The position numbers and the translations under genes were made by a program. A stretch of 64,000 nucleotides of DNA, from the NCBI GenBank assembly GCA_947502975.1, contig CANNBV010000003.1:558001-622000 (forward strand). Reading direction: 5' to 3'. How positions within the stretch are numbered: the first letter of the stretch is position 1; every line of letters starts with the position of its first letter. Shown piece after piece: positions 33,746 to 41,773 of the stretch. Source of the DNA: an uncultured Flavobacteriaceae bacterium (GTDB lineage Bacteria; Bacteroidota; Bacteroidia; Flavobacteriales; Flavobacteriaceae). The notes under the pieces were generated by a model that was not told where the DNA came from, did no database searches, and was given only the letters and a program-made list of their open reading frames with translations.

Positions 33746-34297
33746 ATGAATCCCTTCAAAGCATTTATAGCCACAATGGGTAATAAAAACGAATCATTTA
33801 AAGTAGATGTTGAATCAATTTACGATATATCTATAAATGGGCTAAGTGGCGCCCCAATTGATTTATTTGATTTTAAAGGAAAGTATATAATCTTTGTAAA
33901 TGTAGCCTCTAAATGTGGTTTTACACCTCAATATAAAGATTTACAAAAGCTACATGAAGTTTATGGTGATGTCTTACAAGTTATAGGTGTACCATGCAAT
34001 CAATTTGGTAACCAAGAACCAGGTAATGCTAATGAGATTGAAAACTTTTGCCAAGTAAATTATGGTGTTGATTTTTTAATCACAGAAAAAATTGATGTAA
34101 AAGGAAAACATCAACATCCACTTTATACATGGTTGACACAAAAAGTAAACAATGGTGTTAAGGATTCTTCAGTAAAGTGGAATTTTCAAAAATACTTAGT
34201 TGACCCTAAAGGGAATTTAATAGATTATTATTTTTCTACAACAATCCCAATGAGTTCAAAAATCGTAAAACATTTAAAAGAAAATAGCTATGTTTAG
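33746..34297 (+). CDS. Glutathione peroxidase-like thiol peroxidase
   Basis: The 183-residue protein shows the peroxidatic cysteine in FVNVASKCGFTPQY, the glutamine-bearing GVPCNQFGNQEPG motif and the tryptophan/asparagine pair in VKWNFQKYLV, so the Cys-Gln-Trp-Asn tetrad is intact. It uses cysteine, not selenocysteine, and probably thioredoxin as reductant. It detoxifies hydroperoxides, which fits photo-oxidative stress. It lacks a signal peptide. The last eight bases overlap the next gene. Confidence 0.92.
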   Translation: MNPFKAFIATMGNKNESFKVDVESIYDISINGLSGAPIDLFDFKGKYIIFVNVASKCGFTPQYKDLQKLHEVYGDVLQVIGVPCNQFGNQEPGNANEIENFCQVNYGVDFLITEKIDVKGKHQHPLYTWLTQKVNNGVKDSSVKWNFQKYLVDPKGNLIDYYFSTTIPMSSKIVKHLKENSYV

Positions 34298-34466
34298 TCT
34301 TTTTAAAAGAAAATCTAAAAGAGAAAAATTAGAAGAAAAGTTTAAAAAATTGATGCAAGAGTGGCATGAATTATCTTCAATAAATAGATCTGCTAGTGAT
34401 AAAAAATATGCAGAAGCACAAGAAATTGCCAAAATATTGAACGATATGAAACATGAAGCTGCTTAA
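34290..34466 (+). CDS. Lacal_2735-type (DUF6435) small protein
   Basis: A 58-residue frame starts at ATG 34290, eight bases inside the peroxidase gene, and ends inside the TspO gene. The protein begins MFSLFKRKSKREKLEEKFKK and is a charged helical hairpin ending in EAQEIAKILNDMKHEAA. The MFxLFKxKS opening and length match the Lacal_2735 family of Flavobacteriia, which has no known function. Overlaps of 8 and 14 bases with neighbours argue for coupled translation. Confidence 0.8.
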   Translation: MFSLFKRKSKREKLEEKFKKLMQEWHELSSINRSASDKKYAEAQEIAKILNDMKHEAA

Positions 34467-34914
34467 ATACATCATTATTTTCCTGGTTATTAATTTTGGA
34501 GCATTAGCTATTGGTAGTTGGCTTATGGCAGATGGTCCACAAACAGATTGGTATATGGGCCTTAGTAAAGCCCCTTGGACACCTCCTGGCTGGGTTTTCG
34601 GAACCGCTTGGACTACAATCATGGTTTGCTTTTCTATTTATATGGCTTTACTATATAAAAAAACAAATAATACAACTGTTATAACCTTGTTTAGTATTCA
34701 ATTTGTACTTAATGTTATTTGGAATTATATTTTTTTCAATCAACATTATGTTGGCTTAGGCCTAACAGTAATCCTACTTTTAACATTTACAGTAGGAGCT
34801 TTTATCATACTGTTTAACAAGCAAATGAAATTAAAAACCATACTAATCCTTCCTTACTTAATTTGGTTGTGTATTGCTACATCACTAAATGCATATATCT
34901 TACTGAATAATTAA
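34453..34914 (+). CDS. tspO: TspO/MBR-family tryptophan-rich sensory protein
   Basis: The 153-residue protein has five membrane helices with the TspO pattern: YMGLSKAPWTPPGWVFGTAWTTIMV (signature P-x-W-x-P-P between helices 1 and 2) and FVLNVIWNYIFFNQH in helix 3. TspO binds porphyrins and cholesterol-like ligands; in Rhodobacter it modulates photopigment expression in response to light and oxygen. Its place between photolyase-operon genes supports a light or porphyrin stress role. It overlaps the preceding small gene by 14 bases. Confidence 0.93.
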   Translation: MKLLKYIIIFLVINFGALAIGSWLMADGPQTDWYMGLSKAPWTPPGWVFGTAWTTIMVCFSIYMALLYKKTNNTTVITLFSIQFVLNVIWNYIFFNQHYVGLGLTVILLLTFTVGAFIILFNKQMKLKTILILPYLIWLCIATSLNAYILLNN

Positions 34915-34916
34915 AT

Positions 34917-35378
34917 ATGAAAATATACAGACTGCATAAAAAACAAAACTTACCCATAACTATTGAAAAAGCATGGGATTTTTTGTCAGATCCCAAAAAC
35001 CTAAAAACCATTACTCCAGACTATATGGGATTTCATATTTTATCTGGTGCAGACAGACCCATGTTTGCTGGACAAATTATCCAATATATCGTTACTCCAG
35101 TTTTAGGTATAAAAACTAAATGGGTTACAGAAATAACGCATAGTGTAGACAAACAATATTTTGTAGATGAACAACGCTTTGGACCTTATGCTTTATGGCA
35201 TCACAAACACTTTATTAAAGCGATTGATGGTGGTGTAGAAATGGAAGATATTATTGATTATAAAGTTCCTTTTGGCTGGCTAGGACAACTTGTTCATCCT
35301 ATTTTAGTAAAACCAAAACTTGAAGAAATTTTTAAGTATAGAGCTCAAAAGCTAGAAGAGCTTTTTGGTAAATATTAA
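34917..35378 (+). CDS. SRPBCC (START-like) ligand-binding protein
   Basis: The 153 residues have the SRPBCC helix-grip pattern: IEKAWDFLSDPKNLKTITPDYMGFHIL at the N terminus, KTKWVTEITHSVDKQYFVDEQRFGPYALWHHKHFI in the middle and a long C-terminal helix (KPKLEEIFKYRAQKLEELF). Relatives are annotated as cell-division inhibitor-like or cyclase/dehydrase. A hydrophobic small molecule is the likely ligand. It begins two bases after tspO. Confidence 0.85.
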   Translation: MKIYRLHKKQNLPITIEKAWDFLSDPKNLKTITPDYMGFHILSGADRPMFAGQIIQYIVTPVLGIKTKWVTEITHSVDKQYFVDEQRFGPYALWHHKHFIKAIDGGVEMEDIIDYKVPFGWLGQLVHPILVKPKLEEIFKYRAQKLEELFGKY

Positions 35379-35392
35379 TATTATCTAAAATC

Positions 35393-35458
35393 TGTCTTTC
35401 TGAATTTGTTTAAGAATCTAATAAAATTATAAGACGCTGAAACAAATTTAGCGTGACA
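35393..35458. repeat. 66-bp MITE-like inverted repeat element
   Basis: The left end, TGTCTTTCTGAATTTGTTTA, and the inverted right end, TGTCACGCTAAATTTGTTTC, match at most positions over 27 bases. Each end is itself a small hairpin (TTCTGAA.TTAAGAA; CGCTGAA.TTTAGCG). No coding capacity. It lies before the CPD-type photolyase gene. The hairpin at 6271-6301 carries the same core. Confidence 0.65.
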
Positions 35459-35476
35459 AAATAATGTCTATATAAG

Positions 35477-36781
35477 ATGAAACAACACATAAATATTTTT
35501 TGGTTTAGACGGGATTTAAGATTAGACGATAATGTCGGATTCTACGAAGCCCTAAAAGGAAATCTCCCTATACTACCAATTTTTATTTTTGATTCTGAAA
35601 TTTTAGACAAACTACCTAAAGATGATGCACGCGTAACATTTATACATGAAATGCTCCAGAGCATGTGTCAGATTTTACAAGATGAATACAACAGCAGTAT
35701 TGCTATATACCATGGAAAACCTATTGAAATTTATAAAACATTAATTGAAGAATATAATATTAATGCGGTTTATACAAACCATGATTACGAACCTTATGCA
35801 AAAGAACGTGATGACAGTATCAAATCGTATTTAAGTGAAAATAATATTGAATTTATAACATTCAAAGACCAAGTTATTTTTGAGAAAGACGAAGTTGTAA
35901 AGGGAGATGGAACCCCTTATGTGGTGTATACACCTTACATGAAAACATGGAAAGAAAAGTTTAAAACTTACACTTTAGAAATTTTTCATACCAAATCATA
36001 TTTTGGTAATTTAATTCAAGATAGTCATTTACATAGTTTAAGTTTATCAGATATCGGTTTTACAAAATCATCTCAAAAAATTATACACTATACAGTAACG
36101 CCAACATTGATACAAGAGTATGAAGCTACTCGAAATTTTCCAGCGCAAGACGCTACCTCTAAATTAGGTCCACATTTACGATTTGGAACTGTTAGTATTC
36201 GTAAAATGATAAAAAAGGCTATTGCCGAAAAAAATGAAATTTTTTGGCAAGAACTCATTTGGCGTGAATTTTTCATGCAAATTCTTTGGCATTTTCCACA
36301 TACTGCAGAGAAAAGTTTCAAATCGAAATATGATCGTATCCAATGGCGTAATAATGAAGAAGAGTTTAAATTTTGGTGTGAAGGTAAAACTGGCTATCCA
36401 TTAGTAGATGCAGGCATGCGTCAATTAAATGCCACTGGATTTATGCACAACCGTGTGCGCATGTTAGTAGGTAGTTTTTTATGTAAACACTTACTTATAG
36501 ATTGGCGTTGGGGCGAAGCTTATTTTGCAGAAAAATTACACGACTATGAAATGGCCAGTAATATTGGTAATTGGCAATGGGTTGCTGGTAGTGGTGTTGA
36601 TGCAGCTCCTTATTTTAGAATTTTTAATCCAACCACACAAATACAAAAGTTTGATAAGGATTTGAACTACATAAAACAATGGGTACCAGATTTTCAGGAA
36701 TTAACATACCCTAAACCTATTGTAGACCATAAGTATGCTCGCGAACGTTGTTTAGAAACTTATAAAAGTGCTGTAAGTTAA
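35477..36781 (+). CDS. phrB: Class I CPD-type deoxyribodipyrimidine photolyase
   Basis: The 434-residue protein has the N-terminal antenna domain (INIFWFRRDLRLDDNVGFYEAL) and the full FAD domain: ELIWREFFMQILWHFP, GYPLVDAGMRQLNATGFMHNRVRM, and the canonical loop ASNIGNWQWVAGSGVDAAPYFRIFNP, including the NWQW active-site residues. It repairs cyclobutane pyrimidine dimers in double-stranded DNA using blue light and FADH-. It is shorter than E. coli PhrB but within the range of class I enzymes. It probably closes operon 2, 98 bases after the SRPBCC gene, with a MITE-like repeat between. Confidence 0.93.
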   Translation: MKQHINIFWFRRDLRLDDNVGFYEALKGNLPILPIFIFDSEILDKLPKDDARVTFIHEMLQSMCQILQDEYNSSIAIYHGKPIEIYKTLIEEYNINAVYTNHDYEPYAKERDDSIKSYLSENNIEFITFKDQVIFEKDEVVKGDGTPYVVYTPYMKTWKEKFKTYTLEIFHTKSYFGNLIQDSHLHSLSLSDIGFTKSSQKIIHYTVTPTLIQEYEATRNFPAQDATSKLGPHLRFGTVSIRKMIKKAIAEKNEIFWQELIWREFFMQILWHFPHTAEKSFKSKYDRIQWRNNEEEFKFWCEGKTGYPLVDAGMRQLNATGFMHNRVRMLVGSFLCKHLLIDWRWGEAYFAEKLHDYEMASNIGNWQWVAGSGVDAAPYFRIFNPTTQIQKFDKDLNYIKQWVPDFQELTYPKPIVDHKYARERCLETYKSAVS

Positions 36782-36863
36782 TATAAAAGCCTATTAGTAG
36801 AGTTTTCACTTAATTAGTCTGTCTGTGTTTTTTAAATCTTCCTCAACATACAAAGATTTTGAG

Positions 36864-37643
36864 CTATTTACTCTTAAAAATGGTTTCTCCACGAACTAAC
36901 CAAGAAAATCCAAAAGCTTCAACAGCTATAGCTTCCATCCAAAAGGTAAGGTTGTTTCTAGTATAAAATTCCTCAAAACTTTCGATAGTGGAACCTGCAA
37001 CAATTACCAATAGAGCTACCACCATAATAATACCACAAATTTGGTATACTATATTTTGGCGTTTAACCTTATATGGGTCGCAAATTTTTAAGGTTTCTTC
37101 CTCTATTTGCTCATTTTGTATCATACGTATAGCATTCTCTCGAGGAAAAATAAATAAACTCATTATCGCTAAACTCCCTAAAAAAACAGCCGCACTTACA
37201 TAATGAAACGTATTTCTAAAACCATTACCTTCAACATGAGCAATGCTTACTGAATTGCATATGTCACAACATTGACTAACTAATGCATTAGTAGGAAACA
37301 AAAGTAATAACAATGCACCAATAGCAGCTATGGTAGACCATAGAAAACCTTTTCTACTACTTTTATATACAAGTAAAAAAATAGCGATTAAGCTCACCAC
37401 AATAATCAAGATAACATTAGAGCGTGTAAAATAATAATGGCTTATGGATGGCAACTCTCTTAAATGCCCATTAATAAGAAGTAAAAATCCCCACAACAAA
37501 ACTGGAAGCAACATACCCAAAACACCGATTAAACGACTTAAAGTATTAGCATTTTGCAACCAAATATCGTCTTGGGAAGAATGAAAATCTACTTTTAACA
37601 TTTCGCCCATTTTATCTTGTATACTTTTATTATGTTCCGCCAT
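36864..37643 (-). CDS. Polytopic membrane protein of unknown function
   Basis: The 259 residues include seven hydrophobic segments (about 37-56, 72-90, 97-115, 137-160, 194-218, 235-250 and a weaker one). A cysteine cluster SQCCDICNS sits between helices 3 and 4, probably on the outside and possibly disulfide-bonded. I do not recognise the family; it resembles DUF998-like proteins only in topology. It converges with the photolyase gene, with 82 bases between. Confidence 0.7.
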   Translation of the reverse strand: MAEHNKSIQDKMGEMLKVDFHSSQDDIWLQNANTLSRLIGVLGMLLPVLLWGFLLLINGHLRELPSISHYYFTRSNVILIIVVSLIAIFLLVYKSSRKGFLWSTIAAIGALLLLLFPTNALVSQCCDICNSVSIAHVEGNGFRNTFHYVSAAVFLGSLAIMSLFIFPRENAIRMIQNEQIEEETLKICDPYKVKRQNIVYQICGIIMVVALLVIVAGSTIESFEEFYTRNNLTFWMEAIAVEAFGFSWLVRGETIFKSK

Positions 37644-37766
37644 GATATTATGTTTAATAACAGAAAAGCAAATTCACCTGTAAGTACAAGGTAATAATTT
37701 TACTTCAAAAAAATAGGGCTGATTATTTAAGAAAAATATTGAGTTTATTAAATATCATTAAACAAA

Positions 37767-37799
37767 AACTCAACCTTAATTAAGATTGAGTTTTTTTAC
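37767..37799. terminator. Bidirectional terminator hairpin
   Basis: AAAAACTCAACCTT and AAGATTGAGTTTTTT form a long stem (one G-U-type mismatch) with flanking A and T runs on both sides. It is placed to end the TlpA-like transcript on the minus strand. Confidence 0.7.
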
Positions 37800-37906
37800 T
37801 GAAAGTTTGGTTTGATTGATGTTTAATAAAACTGCTTGTTTTAGCTATTAGCAAATTAAAATCAATTTGCACACATCAATGTTACTGTTTTGTTAATTTA
37901 CTTAGA

Positions 37907-37928
37907 AAAACTGTTAATTAACAGTTTT
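37907..37928. terminator. Perfect 22-bp palindrome just after the TlpA-like gene
   Basis: AAAACTGTTAA is followed directly by its exact complement, 24 bases beyond the stop of the TlpA-like gene on the minus strand. On that strand it is followed by TTCTAAG. It could be a weak terminator or a protein-binding palindrome. Confidence 0.45.
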
Positions 37929-37951
37929 AACAAATTCATCGAAAAAGGGAC

Positions 37952-39166
37952 CTATTCATCAAGTAATTGATTTATAAAATCATTAAACTCTTTCTTAAAT
38001 TCTAAATATTTTTCGCCAGTCGCAGGACCGTTAAAACCAGTATGTACTTTTCTAACGACTCCTTTTTTATCAATAAAAATTGTAGTAGGATACGATAAAA
38101 CATGATTTAGCATTGGCAATTTTTCTTGTGCTTTTACTTTACTAGACGAACCGTATTGTGCAAGTAGTATTGGATAATTAATTCCAGTATTATCTTTTAA
38201 ACGTTTTATATTTTTGAAGGCGCGCTTTTCTGTCTTTACGTATTCAAAAGCTAATGCTACGATTTCTAAATCTTTATTAGCATTTTTATTGTAATAATCC
38301 GCATAAAATTTACTTTCGTCCAAACAATTTGGGCACCATGTACCCATTATTTGAATTAAAACGATCTTATCTTTAAATCTGTTATCTTCTAAAGATACGA
38401 GCTTCCCTGTCTCATCAGGAAACGAAAACGCGACTCTATCATAACCTTTCTTCAAAAAAGTTAGTGAATTGGCATCAGGCAACTCATAATCTTCATTACG
38501 AATTGCAGTAAATGGTTCTTTCCAATGGTTTCCAGAATAAAACATACCATTCATAACACTATCATTTACTTCTGCAGTAAATAAAAACGCATGAGCACCA
38601 TCGAAAGTAGATAGTTGTAATTGATTTCCATTTAAAACACCTTCCAAATACCTGTAATCACCTGTTGTTGTTCTAAATGTGCCTCTAACTGTATTACCTT
38701 GTTGTTTAAATATACCTTTAGCAATGTATTTGTCTGCTTCAGAATTAGGGCTAAATACTGTTTCCCAGTTTCCAGAAATATCATATTTAGAAATACCTTC
38801 ATAAATATCAAATCTTGAAGTATTTTTTTCAGCTTTAAAATCCATAACTCGATTTAAACCCGCCTTAATAAAACTTCCATACAGTACACTATTTTCAATT
38901 TTGGCAGCAATAAATCCTTCAAAAACTGGTGTTTGTATATAAACTGAATCGTTCTTATAACTGATATCTGTAACTTCGATTACCTCTTCAGCATTATATA
39001 TCTTTAATACGCTATCAGAAATCACTTCAAAATTAAAAGGTAAACTTAGTGTATCATTCACCTTTAATTCTGCTCTATATGCTCCAATATCTAGTTTAGT
39101 AGTATTTTTTTCTTCTTTACATCCAGAAATTAAAACTAGTAAAACAAGTAAATATTTAATTTTCAT
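37952..39166 (-). CDS. TlpA-like thioredoxin-domain lipoprotein
   Basis: The 404-residue protein has a lipobox cysteine at residue 16 (VLISGC). An N-terminal beta-rich region of about 240 residues follows, then a thioredoxin fold with the redox motif GTWCPNCLDE and a cis-proline later in LSYPTTIFIDKKG. It should be anchored in a periplasm-facing membrane. There it reduces or resolves disulfides, for example in cytochrome c maturation, but the exact partner is unknown. The N-terminal part is larger than in classical TlpA/ResA. Confidence 0.9.
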   Translation of the reverse strand: MKIKYLLVLLVLISGCKEEKNTTKLDIGAYRAELKVNDTLSLPFNFEVISDSVLKIYNAEEVIEVTDISYKNDSVYIQTPVFEGFIAAKIENSVLYGSFIKAGLNRVMDFKAEKNTSRFDIYEGISKYDISGNWETVFSPNSEADKYIAKGIFKQQGNTVRGTFRTTTGDYRYLEGVLNGNQLQLSTFDGAHAFLFTAEVNDSVMNGMFYSGNHWKEPFTAIRNEDYELPDANSLTFLKKGYDRVAFSFPDETGKLVSLEDNRFKDKIVLIQIMGTWCPNCLDESKFYADYYNKNANKDLEIVALAFEYVKTEKRAFKNIKRLKDNTGINYPILLAQYGSSSKVKAQEKLPMLNHVLSYPTTIFIDKKGVVRKVHTGFNGPATGEKYLEFKKEFNDFINQLLDE

Positions 39167-39254
39167 AAGTCTTAAAATGAGTTAGTCGAATTTAAAGCAA
39201 GATACTGAACAACTTCTAAACTTTTATTTTTACTTTACAAAATAGAAGGCTTTG

Positions 39255-39285
39255 TTTGAATACTAACCTCAAAAAATTATCTTTG
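39255..39285 (+). promoter_or_regulatory. Sigma-A-type promoter of pheT
   Basis: TTTG at 39255-39258 is separated by exactly 19 bases from TATCTTTG at 39278-39285, the Bacteroidota -33/-7 consensus. The pheT ATG follows at 39310. This is the best complete housekeeping promoter in the window. Confidence 0.75.
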
Positions 39286-39309
39286 CCATCTCTAATAGGA
39301 CAATGATTT

Positions 39310-41739
39310 ATGAAGATTTCTTACAATTGGTTAAAGCAATTTATCAATATTGACTGGACACCAGAACAAACCAGTGAATTACTTACAGATTTAGGACTTG
39401 AAGTTGAAGGTTTGGAAAAATACCAATCTATTAAAGGTGGTCTAGAAGGTGTTGTAGTTGGAAAAGTTGTGACATGTAAAAAGCATCCTAATGCCGATAA
39501 ACTAAAAGTTACTACTGTTGATTTAGGTGGAGAAACACCCTTACAAATTGTATGTGGCGCGCCAAATGTAGCTGTTGGACAAAAAGTACCAGTTGCTACA
39601 ATTGGTACAACATTGTACACAGAAGAAGGTGAAGCTTGGACTATTAAAAAAGGTAAGATTAGAGGTGAAGAAAGCCATGGAATGATTTGTGCGGAAGATG
39701 AACTAGGTATAGGAACATCTCATGATGGCATTATGGTTTTAGACGACTCTATTAAAATAGGAACTCCTGCAGTTGATATTTTTGATATTGAAGATGATAG
39801 TGTTTTTGAAATTGGTTTAACACCTAATAGAGCCGATGCAATGAGCCACTATGGTACTGCTCGCGATCTTAAGGCTGGATTACTACAAAAAGAAGTGAAA
39901 GTTGAGTTAATTACACCTTCTGTAAGTGCTTTTAACATAGAAAATCGAACATTAAAAATTGATGTAGACGTTATTAACAAAGCATTGGCACCTCGCTATT
40001 GTGGTGTTACTATTTCTGGCATTAAAGTTGCTGAATCTCCAGACTGGTTAAAACATAGATTACAGGCCATAGGTTTAAGCCCAATAAATAATATAGTGGA
40101 CGTTACTAATTACGTACTACATGAGTTAGGACAACCATTACACGCTTTTGATGCCAGTAAAATTGAAGGAGATAAAGTTGAAATTAAAACATTGGAAAAG
40201 GGCACAAAATTCATAACACTAGATGGTATTGAACGTGAATTACATGAGGAAGATTTAATGATATGTGATGCCGAAAAACCAATGTGCATTGCTGGTGTTT
40301 TTGGTGGTATTGATTCTGGTGTTACAGAAAAGACACGCAATATTTTTTTAGAAAGTGCTTATTTTAATCCTGTAAGCATCAGAAAAACTGCAAAACGTCA
40401 TGGATTAAATACAGACGCGTCTTTCCGTTTTGAACGCGGTATCGATCCAAATATTACCGAATATGCGTTAAAACGTGCAGCATTACTCATTCAGGAGTTG
40501 GCTGGCGGTGATATTACCAGTGATATTATTGATATTTATCCCAAAAAGATTGAAGATTTTCAAGTGCGTTTAAGTTTTGAAAATGCTAAAAAAATTATAG
40601 GTGAAGAAATTCCAAAGGAAACCATTAAAAGTATTCTAACATCACTTGATATAAAAGTGAATAATGTTACTGAAGCTGGATTAGGTTTAACGGTTCCTGC
40701 ATTTCGAAATGATGTCCAAAGAGAAGCTGATATTATTGAAGAAATATTAAGAGTTTACGGCTATAATAACATCAATATTTCAGAAAAACTGAATGCGTCT
40801 ATATCAAGTATGTCGCGCTTTGAGGATTTTAAATTACAAAATACTGTTGGCAACCAATTAGCTGGACAAGGGTTTTATGAAATTTTATCTAATTCGTTAA
40901 CAACTCCAAATTATGCTGCATTAAGTGCACAGTTAAAAGAAGCACATAATGTAGAAATGCTCAACCCTCTAAGTAACGATTTATCAGTATTAAGGCAATC
41001 TTTAATTTTCTCAGGCTTAGAAGCTATATCTTATAATATCAATAGAAAACGCCAAGATTTAAAGCTTTTTGAATTTGGTAAAACCTATCATAATTATTCT
41101 GATAGTAGAACAGAAAATAAACACCTAAGCTTATTAGCTACAGGTAACCAGAATACTGATACGTGGAATTCTTCTGGAACGTATAAAAGTGATTATTTCT
41201 TTATAAAAGGAATTGTAATCTCTATATTAGAACGTCTAGGTATTACCCGATTTAATGAATCCCCTATCAAAAATGATGTATTTAGTGAAGGGGTATCTTT
41301 TAGTTTAGGAAAAATGAAGTTGGTAGATTTTGGTTTAGTTACTAAAAGTGTTTTAAAACATTTCGATATTTCTCAAGAAGTTGTGTGTGCTGACTTTAAT
41401 TGGGATACCATCTTAGAAGTTGTGAAACGAAATAAAATCACATTTAAAGCGATTCCCAAATACCCTGAAGTTCGTAGAGATTTTGCTTTACTTTTGGATG
41501 ATGACGTAACATTTGATGCTATTTATCAAATAGCAAAAAAGACAGAAAAACAACTGCTAAAGCAAGTAAATCTTTTTGACGTATATCAAGGTAAAAATCT
41601 ACCTAAAGGCAAAAAAAGTTATGCAATAAGTTTTACGCTTCAAGATGAAAACAAAACGCTTAATGATAAGCAGATTGATAAAATAATGAATAAGCTACAA
41701 TCTAATTTTGAAAAACAGCTTGGAGCTGAGTTGAGATAA
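39310..41739 (+). CDS. pheT: Phenylalanyl-tRNA synthetase beta subunit
   Basis: The 809-residue protein is full length for the bacterial beta subunit. Order of domains: an opening MKISYNWLKQFINID, the tRNA-binding OB-fold (about residues 45-150, VVGKVVTCKKHPNADKLKVTTVDLG), the B3/B4 editing domain (about 215-385, SPINNIVDVTNYVLHELGQPLHAFDA), the B5 domain, the catalytic-like core, and the ferredoxin-like anticodon-binding domain (from about 715, KAIPKYPEVRRDFALLLD). It pairs with PheS, not in the window, to charge tRNA-Phe. It has its own promoter and a strong terminator. Confidence 0.97.
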   Translation: MKISYNWLKQFINIDWTPEQTSELLTDLGLEVEGLEKYQSIKGGLEGVVVGKVVTCKKHPNADKLKVTTVDLGGETPLQIVCGAPNVAVGQKVPVATIGTTLYTEEGEAWTIKKGKIRGEESHGMICAEDELGIGTSHDGIMVLDDSIKIGTPAVDIFDIEDDSVFEIGLTPNRADAMSHYGTARDLKAGLLQKEVKVELITPSVSAFNIENRTLKIDVDVINKALAPRYCGVTISGIKVAESPDWLKHRLQAIGLSPINNIVDVTNYVLHELGQPLHAFDASKIEGDKVEIKTLEKGTKFITLDGIERELHEEDLMICDAEKPMCIAGVFGGIDSGVTEKTRNIFLESAYFNPVSIRKTAKRHGLNTDASFRFERGIDPNITEYALKRAALLIQELAGGDITSDIIDIYPKKIEDFQVRLSFENAKKIIGEEIPKETIKSILTSLDIKVNNVTEAGLGLTVPAFRNDVQREADIIEEILRVYGYNNINISEKLNASISSMSRFEDFKLQNTVGNQLAGQGFYEILSNSLTTPNYAALSAQLKEAHNVEMLNPLSNDLSVLRQSLIFSGLEAISYNINRKRQDLKLFEFGKTYHNYSDSRTENKHLSLLATGNQNTDTWNSSGTYKSDYFFIKGIVISILERLGITRFNESPIKNDVFSEGVSFSLGKMKLVDFGLVTKSVLKHFDISQEVVCADFNWDTILEVVKRNKITFKAIPKYPEVRRDFALLLDDDVTFDAIYQIAKKTEKQLLKQVNLFDVYQGKNLPKGKKSYAISFTLQDENKTLNDKQIDKIMNKLQSNFEKQLGAELR

Positions 41740-41742
41740 GTA

Positions 41743-41769
41743 AAAAGCCCTTTTAATAAAAGGGCTTTT
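41743..41769. terminator. Bidirectional terminator between pheT and lipoprotein gene
   Basis: AAAAGCCCTTTT (41743-41754) and AAAAGGGCTTTT (41758-41769) form a perfect 12-bp stem with a three-base loop, ending in T runs on both strands. It serves both convergent genes. Confidence 0.85.
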
Positions 41770-41773
41770 AATA

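Larger units (their letters stand above)
37644..37951. other. 308-bp intergenic region with two hairpins
   Basis: Apart from the two hairpins listed separately (37767-37799 and 37907-37928) this AT-rich spacer shows no reading frame or repeat. It should contain the promoter of the membrane protein gene on its left side, but no convincing TAnnTTTG was found on the minus strand. Confidence 0.5.

Noticed and set aside
35405-35440. TTTGTTTAA upstream of the CPD-type photolyase as a fourth regulon site
   Set aside because: The partner half TTAAACA is missing at the required distance, and the sequence is explained by the left end of the MITE-like repeat at 35393.
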